From assembly GCA_947629175.1 (NCBI GenBank), contig CANRCT010000021.1:1-55251 (forward strand): a stretch of 55,251 bases of DNA. Reading direction: 5' to 3'. The notes under the pieces were generated by a model that saw nothing but the letters and a program-made list of their open reading frames with translations, was not told where the DNA came from and ran no database searches. Positions within the stretch are counted from its first letter, which is position 1. Every line of letters starts with the position of its first letter. The translations under genes were made by a program, and so were the position numbers. Below, in pieces: positions 46,126 through 54,358 of this stretch. The stretch comes from an uncultured Muribaculaceae bacterium (lineage in GTDB: Bacteria > Bacteroidota > Bacteroidia > Bacteroidales > Muribaculaceae).

Positions 46126-48288
46126 ATGTTATCACGCTTATTAACCAAGATATCGTTTATAGCGGCATTATTATCGGGAACGATGTCGCTCAATGCCCAG
46201 ATAAACACCGATCAGGTAATACAGGTCGGACGCAATGCTCTTTATTTCGAGGACTATATGCTGTCTATCCTGTATTTCAATCAGGTCATTTCTGCTAAGC
46301 CCTATCTCGCCCAGCCATATTTTTTCAGAGCTATCGCAAAATACAATCTTGAAGATTTCCAGGGAGCTATAGATGACGCATCGAAAGCTATTGAGCGTAA
46401 TCCGTTCCTGATCGATGCCTATGAACTGAGGGCTGTGGCACGTCAGAACACCGGCAACGCCGAGAAAGCTCTCGACGACTATGACAAAGTGCTGGAGACT
46501 CTTCCCGAGAACAGAGTGATACTCTTCAACAAGGCTCTTGCGTATGAAGAGCTCAAAAGATATGATGAATCCGCGGCTACTTTCGACAATCTCCTGCGCC
46601 TGCATAGCGGTTTTGATGGAGGATACGTCGGACGCGCCCGACTCAGACTTGAGCGGGGGGATACGGTCGGGGCGCTTGAGGATGTCGACAAAGCGCTTGA
46701 CCTCAACCGACGGTCGGTCAACGCCTATCTGATAAGAGCCGACGTAGCCATTAACTCGCGACGTGACTATGCCGCGGCGCTGGAGGATATGAACGAGGCT
46801 ATCAGGCTACAGCCTAAGTATCCCGGATTTTATATCAACCGAGCCTTCCTCAGACACAACCTCGATGACTATTACGGAGCGCTGAGCGATTATGAGTATG
46901 CCATCCAACTTGATCCGGATGACTATACAGGTTATTTCAACCGTGCTCTGCTGCTGTGCGAAGTAAGGGATTTCGACAAGGCTCTCGTGGATCTCAATAA
47001 GGTGCTCGCTCTGCGCGGCACAGATTACAGAGCTTTATATAACCGTGCGCTCGTCCTGAAAGAGAAGCGTGATTTCAAGGGAGCCATGGCCGATATAAAT
47101 GCCATTATCGCGGCCTATCCTAATCTGGCCGCCGGCTACTTCCTGCGCTCGGAGATAAGACGTGACATGGGCGATATGAATGCGAAAGAAGATTTTGATC
47201 ACTCGCTGGCTCTCGCCCGAAGCCAGAAGCCGGCGAATATCGCCCCTTCAACCCCTCCGTCATCTGGGACGGGCAGCGATACGACATATTCCTCCACCGA
47301 CAGTCAGTCCGAAAAATCTGAATCGAATAAAAAGGAAGAAGATAAAAAAGCTCCGTTTGACAAAGATTTTGAAGACATCATGCGCGGAGGCGACGATTCT
47401 CCCGATAAAGTAATGGCACGTCTGACATCACTTCTTACGGTCAACGACAATACCAATATCGAACAGGAATTCATCAATAAAAGTATAAGAGGACGCGTGC
47501 AGGACCGTAACGTAAACATCTCCTACGAACCGGTTTTCACAGCATCATATTATAATTCTCCTACCGAGCTGCGTCCGAATCCGGAATATATCAAGGAAGT
47601 CGATGACATCAACCGGACACGGGCCTTGCGCTTCGTGCTTCAGGTGACAAATGCCGAACCGCGTCTTGACGACGAAGACCAGATAAAACGGCACTTCGAC
47701 TCGGTGAATTATTATAATTCCTATCTTTCCACACATAAACCCAGAGCTATAGATTATTTCGGCAGAGCGATGGATCTCCTGACGCTCCGCGACTATGATG
47801 CCTCGATCTCAGATTTCAACAGAGCACTGGAACTGACGCCTGACTTCACTATGGCATATTTCATGAGAGCAATCGCAAGGCTCCGCAAATATGAATCCGG
47901 TGCAGACAATGAAAACGCGAAACCGACGGCTGCACAACGCCGGAATAATCCTGCGCCATCAATCCCCGGATCTTCCATGCTGGAACGGAAGGCAAACATG
48001 ACCGAGATCCTGGCGGATATCGACAAGGTGATAGAACTTTCGCCTGAAATGCCGGTCGCTTTCTACAACAAAGGAGTCATATTGCTTCAGATGCAGGACT
48101 ATACCTCGGCTCTTAAGTCACTCAACCGCGCACTGGAACTTAAGCCCGACTTCGGGGAAGCATACTACAATCGTGGTTTTGTATATTACATGCTTGGCGA
48201 CCGCAGCAAGGGATCAGCCGACGTCAGCAAGGCAGGGGAGTTGGGAGTCATGCCGTCATACAATCTTCTCAAGCGTATGAACAGATGA
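46126..48288 (+). CDS. exported tetratricopeptide-repeat protein
   Basis: A 720-aa protein with a signal peptide (LLTKISFIAALLSGTMSLNAQ, cleaved near residue 25). An N-terminal array of about ten TPR-like units (residues about 27-360, with AYNKA/ AYFNRALL type helices) is followed by a Ser/Thr/Lys/Glu-rich linker (about 370-420), a middle region, and about three more TPRs at the C-terminus. No enzymatic domain seen. Probably a periplasmic or outer-membrane scaffold. The frame is open to 46030 but a good promoter lies inside that extension and the signal peptide begins here. Confidence 0.85.
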   Translation: MLSRLLTKISFIAALLSGTMSLNAQINTDQVIQVGRNALYFEDYMLSILYFNQVISAKPYLAQPYFFRAIAKYNLEDFQGAIDDASKAIERNPFLIDAYELRAVARQNTGNAEKALDDYDKVLETLPENRVILFNKALAYEELKRYDESAATFDNLLRLHSGFDGGYVGRARLRLERGDTVGALEDVDKALDLNRRSVNAYLIRADVAINSRRDYAAALEDMNEAIRLQPKYPGFYINRAFLRHNLDDYYGALSDYEYAIQLDPDDYTGYFNRALLLCEVRDFDKALVDLNKVLALRGTDYRALYNRALVLKEKRDFKGAMADINAIIAAYPNLAAGYFLRSEIRRDMGDMNAKEDFDHSLALARSQKPANIAPSTPPSSGTGSDTTYSSTDSQSEKSESNKKEEDKKAPFDKDFEDIMRGGDDSPDKVMARLTSLLTVNDNTNIEQEFINKSIRGRVQDRNVNISYEPVFTASYYNSPTELRPNPEYIKEVDDINRTRALRFVLQVTNAEPRLDDEDQIKRHFDSVNYYNSYLSTHKPRAIDYFGRAMDLLTLRDYDASISDFNRALELTPDFTMAYFMRAIARLRKYESGADNENAKPTAAQRRNNPAPSIPGSSMLERKANMTEILADIDKVIELSPEMPVAFYNKGVILLQMQDYTSALKSLNRALELKPDFGEAYYNRGFVYYMLGDRSKGSADVSKAGELGVMPSYNLLKRMNR

Positions 48289-48330
48289 TCGCCGCAGCAG
48301 GCACCCATACACGTTAGCTTCATACATCGA

Positions 48331-48370
48331 ACAGCGCCGGCATACCCATCGGAAGGTACGTCGGCGCTGT
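48331..48370. terminator. hairpin between converging TPR gene and RNase P RNA
   Basis: ACAGCGCCG (48331-48339) pairs with CGGCGCTGT (48362-48370); inside the loop TACC and GGTA can pair too. No T-run on either strand, so only a probable shared terminator. Confidence 0.5.
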
Positions 48371-48376
48371 CGTAAG

Positions 48377-48769
48377 ATACGCAGCCGGACTGTAAGCCGG
48401 GTTATGTCGGCCTGAAGCTTCCTCCAAAGAGGGCCATCAGGGCCGTTCCGTCATTTATCTACGCCATGTGTCGCCACATGGCTCAAGCAGCCTACCCCCC
48501 GGCAATGGACGAGCAATCCTTGAATGCCGGTATACTTGGCCTTGCAACCCATGAGATGTGCGGCGCCTCATGTCGCCATGAAGCCCGGTGGGCTCTTACC
48601 CCGCCTTTTCACCCTTACTCCATATCCAAAGGATACGGAGCGGTCATTTTCTGTCACACTCGCTCCGGCGTCGCCGCCGGCTTCCCGTTAGGAAACATGG
48701 CGCTCTCTGTTGCCCGGACTTTCCTCATGCCGGCTACTTGCCGGCCCGCGACGGAACGCCCGGCTGCGT
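48377..48769 (-). ncRNA. rnpB: RNase P RNA (type A)
   Basis: Catalytic RNA that trims tRNA 5' leaders. On the minus strand the P1 arm CGCAGCCGG (48768 down to 48760) pairs with CCGGCTGCG (48388 down to 48380). Conserved elements are GAGGAAAGTCCGGGC near the 5' end, ACAGAAAATGACCG, and GGGTAAGAGCCCACCGG, with the CR-type GGTAGGC further on. A perfect -7 promoter at 48773-48780 sits just upstream of the 5' end. Ends are accurate to a few bases. Confidence 0.95.
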
Positions 48770-48772
48770 CTG

Positions 48773-48780
48773 CAAAGTTA
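48773..48780 (-). promoter_or_regulatory. -7 element TAACTTTG of rnpB
   Basis: On the minus strand TAACTTTG (48780 down to 48773) lies 4 bases before the P1 stem, placing the transcription start at the expected 5' end of RNase P RNA. Confidence 0.7.
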
Positions 48781-48828
48781 ATGCTTTTTTGTCAGAAGTC
48801 CAAGCGACTTCAGCATACCATTGCGCTA

Positions 48829-50088
48829 TCACATTGAGCGCAGGAGCAGATATGCTTTGGCTTCGTCCCATGGGATATAAATGCGGGGATCGCCTTCGAT
48901 GAGGTTGACCGCCTGCTCATTGAGATCGGCTCGCGCATATACAGTGCCGCGGGGACCGCGGAAAATCACCAGACGGAAATTTGCTGCCATGGGCACGATG
49001 CGGAAATCAAGCCAATCACGGCTGACCTCCCCGGGATTATCGGAATCAAGATAGCATCCGGGAATTCTGATCAACGCAAGGAGAGGCATGAGTGTCTCGG
49101 CATGGCCGAACCGCAACTGTACCGGCGCCACAGCCGTATCACCTTCGAGGAACCGGTCGGTAGAAGAGATCATATCGCCGAGCAGTGCGCGTGCAGCCTT
49201 GGCCGGCGCGTCAGACAGTGCTGAGGCGGAGTGCGTCAGATGCTGCTTGTAGTTCTTGAACGACCACATGGCATTGAATTCTTCGCGTGTGACATATTTC
49301 GATATATCGCAGGGCAGTTCCATTGCGGCCGTAGCAGCCAGACAGGAATATATGTCCATTGTCAGCGACGTAGGGTCAAGTATATCATCCACAGGATAAT
49401 TCGCTCCAAGCATCTTGCGCAAAACCGTCAGGGGTACCATCGAGTCGGCAGCCTCTTTCAGAGTGCGGCGGTAGGCAGGGGAGAGAAACAGTTCTTCAAG
49501 CTCGGGATCATCATTGAAGAAACGGAGCAGAGGATTATTCTGACGGCCCGATGAGGTATAGATCTCCACCTTATCGTCAAGACGGGCTATCTGATGGGTA
49601 AACTCATACATACTCATGATGCACCGCGGCACATAACTGCTTATAGCATTTATACGGCCATCGCGCATCAGCATGGGAAAATCGCTGTACATCCTCATGC
49701 CTATGCCCATCTGCTCGGCTTTGCCGAGAGTATCGAGGATTCCCCACCGGCCTGCCGTACGCTCGATAATCTGCTCCGTAAGCCTGAGCAGATTGCGTCC
49801 GCGCGGGGTTATAGTGCGGAGTTTGACAGCATTCTTTAGCGCCCTCGACACATTGGAGGCCGCTTTCCCCGACGACATATATCTTGAACCGTGCCGCCCT
49901 ACGTGGTTTATCATTATGGGCGTCAGAGAATCCGGCGTTTCCGGAGTGACACTTACATCAGGATATGGCATCGAGCTTCCGAGGCACTCCCTGAAAGTAT
50001 AGTCAGTGGTCTGCGCCGACAGAGCTGCCGGCCATGCGAGGGCCATCAGTGCCGCAAGTGATGAAATTGCATTGACGAGTCTTTTCAT
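48829..50088 (-). CDS. histidine-type phosphatase, MINPP (phytase)-like
   Basis: Exported acid phosphatase of the multiple inositol-polyphosphate phosphatase type, expected to release phosphate from phytate. The ATG at 50088 gives a signal peptide (RLVNAISSLAALMALAWPAALSAQ); the frame is open 27 bases further but without better signals. It has 419 aa. NHVGRHGSRYMS (about residues 48-59) is the RHGxR phosphohistidine motif, and RFGHAETLMPLLALI (about 330) has HAE, the proton-donor form typical of MINPP rather than the HD of AppA. The luxS stop is 48 bases upstream on the same strand. Confidence 0.88.
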   Translation of the reverse strand: MKRLVNAISSLAALMALAWPAALSAQTTDYTFRECLGSSMPYPDVSVTPETPDSLTPIMINHVGRHGSRYMSSGKAASNVSRALKNAVKLRTITPRGRNLLRLTEQIIERTAGRWGILDTLGKAEQMGIGMRMYSDFPMLMRDGRINAISSYVPRCIMSMYEFTHQIARLDDKVEIYTSSGRQNNPLLRFFNDDPELEELFLSPAYRRTLKEAADSMVPLTVLRKMLGANYPVDDILDPTSLTMDIYSCLAATAAMELPCDISKYVTREEFNAMWSFKNYKQHLTHSASALSDAPAKAARALLGDMISSTDRFLEGDTAVAPVQLRFGHAETLMPLLALIRIPGCYLDSDNPGEVSRDWLDFRIVPMAANFRLVIFRGPRGTVYARADLNEQAVNLIEGDPRIYIPWDEAKAYLLLRSM

Positions 50089-50136
50089 GAGTTGAAACGT
50101 ATTTGCTTTCAACAACGGTCGGCGGCACGTGAAAGT

Positions 50137-50619
50137 TCACTCCGGGTATTCAATGTTTTCCCGCTTAAGCCGAAGCAACACCTCGTCGAGAAAACGCCGG
50201 GCCTGCACTTTGGCCTCATTGAGATCCATGTATGTATAGTTGCCGCAATCGCGGGGCGAGGCTCCGGGCACATCCCCTTCATATTCTGCAATGAAGCGGA
50301 ACGTGTCCCTGATAAGCTCCACAATGTCGCAGGGCTTCAGATCGCCCGAAAGGATGAGATAGTTGCCTGTCCGGCACCCCATTGGCCCCCAATAGACCAC
50401 ACGGTCTTTCCAGTCGGACCGGTTGCGCAGATACGTAGCAGCCAGATGTTCGATCGTATGAAGCGCCGCGCCCGAGAGAGCAGGCTGCCGGTTAGGCTCG
50501 GTCATGCGCACATCGAATGTAGTAAGGACGTCGCCCGAAGGTGTCAGATCACGTCGCGACACATATATGCCGCGAAGCAGACGCTCATGATCGACAGTGA
50601 AACTTGCTATTTTTTCCAT
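50137..50619 (-). CDS. luxS: S-ribosylhomocysteine lyase LuxS
   Basis: Splits S-ribosylhomocysteine into homocysteine and DPD, the precursor of autoinducer 2. It has 160 aa. Metal ligands are His54 and His58 in HTIEH and Cys125 in SPRDCGNY; catalytic Cys82 is in GPMGCRTG. The start overlaps the end of pfs by 13 nt, so both enzymes of the activated-methyl-cycle route are made together. Confidence 0.97.
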   Translation of the reverse strand: MEKIASFTVDHERLLRGIYVSRRDLTPSGDVLTTFDVRMTEPNRQPALSGAALHTIEHLAATYLRNRSDWKDRVVYWGPMGCRTGNYLILSGDLKPCDIVELIRDTFRFIAEYEGDVPGASPRDCGNYTYMDLNEAKVQARRFLDEVLLRLKRENIEYPE

Positions 50620-51302
50620 AATTGCGATATCTGTGAGACAAGTGGCATCAGCACAGAGAATGTCCGCATCGGTGCGTCGTGCCAGAAATTCTCATACTGG
50701 GAAATATTGTCGGCAGCCCCCGGTGTGTCACTGACAACTCTTACTGATAAAAACGGCACTCCCTGAAGCCAGCATGTCTGGGCCATTGAAGCCGACTCCA
50801 TGTCGACCGCCGCCACATCGGGATACAGGCCGCGGATGCGCTCGGTCTCTTCCGGTGAAGTAATAAACATGTCGCCCGAGGCGATCAGTCCCTTGATAAC
50901 ACCGGCAGTAGCATCCAGAGCAGGCAACGAGAGTATTTCATGAGGGGGCTGGAAAAATGCCGGGCAGCCCGAAGCCTGACCGGGAACTGTACCAGGGCCA
51001 CACCATACGTCATGGTAGGCCACTCTTTCTCCTACCACGACATCAAGTATTCCGGCACGTCCTGTGCCTCCGGCTACTCCGGTATTGATCACAAGATCGG
51101 GATTCTGATCATTCAGAATCCACTGGAGAGCCAGAGCTGAGTTGACTTTGCCGATGCCGCTCTGCATGGCTATAACCTCACAGCCTGCCATGTAACCGGT
51201 ATGGACTGGCATCCGGCCATTCTCAATGATAGTGTCATCTGAAATATGGGGAAGCAGAAGATCAAGTTCCTTCTGCATGGCGACCACAATGGCGATTTTC
51301 AT
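50607..51302 (-). CDS. mtnN: 5'-methylthioadenosine/S-adenosylhomocysteine nucleosidase
   Basis: Also called Pfs; removes adenine from SAH and MTA, feeding LuxS. It has 231 aa with GIGKVNSALALQWIL (about residues 48-62), NTGVAGGTG, VDMESASMAQTC (catalytic Glu region) and SVRVVSDTPG (catalytic Asp). It heads a minus-strand unit with luxS and the phosphatase gene. The terminator of the preceding gene lies at 51322-51368. Confidence 0.95.
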   Translation of the reverse strand: MKIAIVVAMQKELDLLLPHISDDTIIENGRMPVHTGYMAGCEVIAMQSGIGKVNSALALQWILNDQNPDLVINTGVAGGTGRAGILDVVVGERVAYHDVWCGPGTVPGQASGCPAFFQPPHEILSLPALDATAGVIKGLIASGDMFITSPEETERIRGLYPDVAAVDMESASMAQTCWLQGVPFLSVRVVSDTPGAADNISQYENFWHDAPMRTFSVLMPLVSQISQLWKK

Positions 51303-51321
51303 ATATGTGTCAGATTAATGC

Positions 51322-51368
51322 CAAAGAGAGAAACCGGGCAGCTACAGGCCATAAGCCTCTCTGCCCGG
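51322..51368 (-). terminator. intrinsic terminator of the pRiA4b ORF-3-like gene
   Basis: On the minus strand CCGGGCAG (51368 down to 51361) pairs with CTGCCCGG (51341 down to 51334), with an inner GGC/GCC pair, followed by TTTCTCTCTTT. It separates this gene from mtnN. Confidence 0.75.
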
Positions 51369-51411
51369 CAGTCAGGTAAACTCTTCCGGCTATATATAAA
51401 CGGATTGTTGA

Positions 51412-51966
51412 TTATTCGTAGGGATTGACTTCATCAAAACCTGCAGCATCGAACTCGTCATCGTTGAACTCGTCGGAGCCGTAGAAATTTTCATCAAGAT
51501 CAGGGTCAGCGGCCGCCTTGTCGGCTTTTTCGTCGATTTTGGCCTCGAAATCATCAAGATCCACAAACTGCGCAGGCGGATTGCCGAGAGCGAGAGAGCA
51601 AACGGGATCCTTGAGCGATCTTCCCGGCTGGGTTTTCTTCAATTCCATGAAGAAACAGCGGTCGGTCAGATAGTCAAACACAAAAATGAGCCGCTGTCCC
51701 TCATCCTCCAGAAAATCGGAGAGGGGAGTCTCCTCCATGAGGTAAACATCGTCGGCCGAGTCGGCGCCCATGTCCTCGAGAGTTATCTCCTTGCCTTTTT
51801 CCCAATTGTCATCGCAGATAAAGAATGAGTTCATCTGGCCCTTGTCGTAATTGACTGAGTCACAGATAGCATTGCGTAAATCAAGGAATGTGGCATCGGA
51901 ATCGATGCTGATCTCACGCTTGAAGTTGTCGACCTCGTCTGACACTAACCTGAATGTGAATATCAT
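51412..51966 (-). CDS. plasmid pRiA4b ORF-3-like (IS1096 TnpR-like) domain protein
   Basis: A 184-aa protein matching the PRiA4_ORF3 family: MIFTFRLVSDEVDNFKREI at the start, FFICDDNWEKGKEITLED, VYLMEETPLSDFL, and FVFDYLTDRCFFMEL. In spite of the family name there is no transposase or inverted repeat nearby, so it is a chromosomal protein of unknown function. The last 45 residues are very acidic (Asp/Glu/Asn). It has its own promoter at 52011-52018 and terminator. Confidence 0.8.
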   Translation of the reverse strand: MIFTFRLVSDEVDNFKREISIDSDATFLDLRNAICDSVNYDKGQMNSFFICDDNWEKGKEITLEDMGADSADDVYLMEETPLSDFLEDEGQRLIFVFDYLTDRCFFMELKKTQPGRSLKDPVCSLALGNPPAQFVDLDDFEAKIDEKADKAAADPDLDENFYGSDEFNDDEFDAAGFDEVNPYE

Positions 51967-52010
51967 GGGTAACGTATTTTGGTTGTCGGATTATGAGTAT
52001 TATGATGCTG

Positions 52011-52018
52011 CAAATTTA
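52011..52018 (-). promoter_or_regulatory. -7 element TAAATTTG for the pRiA4b ORF-3-like gene
   Basis: On the minus strand TAAATTTG (52018 down to 52011) is a perfect TAnnTTTG, 45 bases before the ATG. Confidence 0.5.
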
Positions 52019-52100
52019 ATATAAAAATCGTGATTATCGCATTGACGCGATAAAAAACGTGTTTTTTACACCTACTTGGGAATAATCTCGAATTTTGTCG

Positions 52101-52108
52101 TAATTTTG
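52101..52108 (+). promoter_or_regulatory. -7 element TAATTTTG for the RelA-type gene
   Basis: A perfect TAnnTTTG 25 bases before the ATG at 52133; CTTG near 52075 is a weak -33 candidate. Confidence 0.55.
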
Positions 52109-52132
52109 CATTTTAACCTAACCTAAGAAACA

Positions 52133-54358
52133 ATGGTGGATCAAACGACTATAAAAATTCAGGATATGCCGGCCGGGGAATTAAGCCGTCAGCTTTTGGA
52201 AAAGACCAGATGTTTCTTGAAGCTGTCGGGAAGCGTATCGGACGATAACGATTACAGAGACATACGGTCGGCCTACGATGCCGCAGTAGCCGACGGAGTA
52301 AATTTCAACGACGAGTTCGGCATCAATGCAATAATTCATAGTCTTGACACAGCCATTCTGCTGTGTGAGGGGCTGAGCCCCGACCGTGTGATTTCACTGG
52401 CAGTGATCCTTTCTCCGCTCCACCGGGCAGGATATCTGAAAGAGCACGACATTGAGCGCCGATGGGGAGAGGACGTCGGCCATATGCTTCGCGGACTTCA
52501 GAAAGTATCCGAGCTGTATTCGCGCCGCACGGCTGTCGACAACGAAAATTTCGGAAAGCTTCTGCTCACTTTTGCAGAAGATATCCGGGTCATCATAATA
52601 ATGATTGCCGAGCGTACGGTGCTCATGCGGTCAATCAACCATCATCCCGACACGGAAAAAGTGATGGCGGTGGCCTCCGAGGCCAAATATCTTTATGCGC
52701 CGCTTGCCCATCGTCTTGGATTGTACAAGATGAAGAGCGAGCTGGAGGACATGTCGCTCAAATATTCCAACCGGGAGATATATACCCGCATAGCGCGCAA
52801 ACTTAATGAGACCAAGGCAAGCCGCGACGCATACATCTCATCATTCATAGCTCCTGTCAGAGAGGCGCTCGAACGTCATGGACTGAAATTCGACATAAAA
52901 GGGCGCACCAAATCCATCTCATCGATCTGGAACAAGATTCAGAAGCAGCACAACGATCTTGAACACATATATGATCTGTTCGCTATCCGTGTGATACTCG
53001 ATGTGGCTCCCGAGCGGGAACGCAGCGAGTGCTGGCTGGTATACTCCATAATCACCGATATGTATCAGCCCAATCCTGCCCGTCTGAAAGACTGGCTGAG
53101 CATCCCCAAGAGCAACGGATATGAATCCCTGCATATCACCGTGATGGGCCCGGGAGGCCGTTGGGTGGAAGTGCAGATCCGTTCACGGAGGATGGACGAG
53201 ATAGCCGAAAAAGGCGTGGCGGCCCACTGGAAATACAAGGGTATCAAAAGCGAAAACAATCTCGACACCTGGATGAATCAGGTGAGAGAGGCGATGGAGA
53301 ATCCGCAGGGAGGCCCTCTGGAACTGATGAAGGATTTCAAGATGGATCTTTATCAGGAGGAGGTGTTCGTTTTCACGCCTCGCGGCGACCTTTTCAAACT
53401 GCCGCTGGGCGCTACAGTGCTCGACTTCGCATTCAATATCCATTCCAAGATAGGATGCACGTGCACAGGCGCCAAGATCAACGGACGCACATGTCGCATC
53501 AACCACAAGCTCCGCAGCGGCGACACGGTGGAAATCATCACCTCAAGCAACCAGACTCCTAAAGCCGACTGGCTCAATTTCGTGGTCACGTCGAAGGCAA
53601 GAAACAAGATCCGCCAGAGCCTCAACGAGCGGCGCCAGCGTTCGGCCGAGCTTGGCAAGGAGATATTGCAGCGCCGGTTCAAAAACCGTAAAATGGATGT
53701 TGATGAGTCGGAGCTCACCAAGGTGATCAAGAAACTCGGCTACAAAACAGCGACCGACTTCTATTGCAGCATTTCGGAAGAAGAGCTTGATCCGGGTGAA
53801 GTGATAGCTTGCTTCGAGACTCTCGACAGCCGGCAGGAAACCGCGCCCGAAGCCCGCTCGGCCGAGGAATTTTCTCTTCAGCAGAGCGGCGATGACGAAA
53901 GCTCCTCGGGCGATGTGCTTGTTATTGGAAATGATATAAAGGGTGTAAGCTACCGCATGTCGAAGTGCTGTAATCCTATTTATGGCGACAGGGTGTTCGG
54001 ATTCGTATCATCCGAGGGAGTCATAAAAATTCATCGCGACGACTGTCCGAACGCGGCGAACATACGCTCGCGGTATCCTTACCGTATCATCCCCGTCAGA
54101 TGGTCGGGGAAAAACGGCCATCAGTTTGCATGCACGCTTCATGTGGTAGGCTATGACGACATCGGCATAGTCACCAATATCTCGTCGATCATCAATAAGG
54201 AAAAGGACACGAGCCTGCGAAGCATCGCCATTGATTCCAACGACGGACTGTTCAAGGGCACGATGACTGTGGGAGTGGCCGACATAGCTTCGTTAGGCAA
54301 CCTGATAAAAAAGATAAAAACAGTAAAAGGAGTGAAAGATGTTGAACGCATTATGTAA
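52133..54358 (+). CDS. relA: RelA-type (p)ppGpp synthetase with inactive hydrolase domain
   Basis: Stringent-response enzyme, 741 aa. Domains: pseudo-HD (about 20-200), synthetase (about 240-370), TGS (about 400-460), helical, zinc-finger/conserved-Cys (GVSYRMSKCCNPIYGDRV, about 604-621) and ACT. In the HD domain the catalytic HD is replaced by Ser94-Pro95, the following Glu-Asp by Arg98-Ala99 and the later Asp by Glu160, while His69 remains. The synthetase keeps GRTKSISSIWNK, RLKDWLSIPKSNGYESLH and EVQIRS. So it should make but not degrade alarmone; a separate SpoT is expected elsewhere. It overlaps the lipoprotein gene by 20 nt. Confidence 0.93.
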   Translation: MVDQTTIKIQDMPAGELSRQLLEKTRCFLKLSGSVSDDNDYRDIRSAYDAAVADGVNFNDEFGINAIIHSLDTAILLCEGLSPDRVISLAVILSPLHRAGYLKEHDIERRWGEDVGHMLRGLQKVSELYSRRTAVDNENFGKLLLTFAEDIRVIIIMIAERTVLMRSINHHPDTEKVMAVASEAKYLYAPLAHRLGLYKMKSELEDMSLKYSNREIYTRIARKLNETKASRDAYISSFIAPVREALERHGLKFDIKGRTKSISSIWNKIQKQHNDLEHIYDLFAIRVILDVAPERERSECWLVYSIITDMYQPNPARLKDWLSIPKSNGYESLHITVMGPGGRWVEVQIRSRRMDEIAEKGVAAHWKYKGIKSENNLDTWMNQVREAMENPQGGPLELMKDFKMDLYQEEVFVFTPRGDLFKLPLGATVLDFAFNIHSKIGCTCTGAKINGRTCRINHKLRSGDTVEIITSSNQTPKADWLNFVVTSKARNKIRQSLNERRQRSAELGKEILQRRFKNRKMDVDESELTKVIKKLGYKTATDFYCSISEEELDPGEVIACFETLDSRQETAPEARSAEEFSLQQSGDDESSSGDVLVIGNDIKGVSYRMSKCCNPIYGDRVFGFVSSEGVIKIHRDDCPNAANIRSRYPYRIIPVRWSGKNGHQFACTLHVVGYDDIGIVTNISSIINKEKDTSLRSIAIDSNDGLFKGTMTVGVADIASLGNLIKKIKTVKGVKDVERIM

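Noticed and set aside
48795-48811. Hairpin GAAGTC/GACTTC between the phosphatase gene and rnpB
   Set aside because: Only a 6-bp stem, and on the transcribed minus strand it is followed by an A-run rather than a T-run.
48466-48902. Plus-strand open frames of 104 and 123 codons
   Set aside because: They lie over RNase P RNA and the end of the phosphatase gene; structure and conserved motifs support the RNA.
51412-51966. Possible insertion sequence remnant because of the TnpR-like family name
   Set aside because: No transposase, terminal inverted repeats or target duplications seen, and the gene is intact with regular promoter and terminator.
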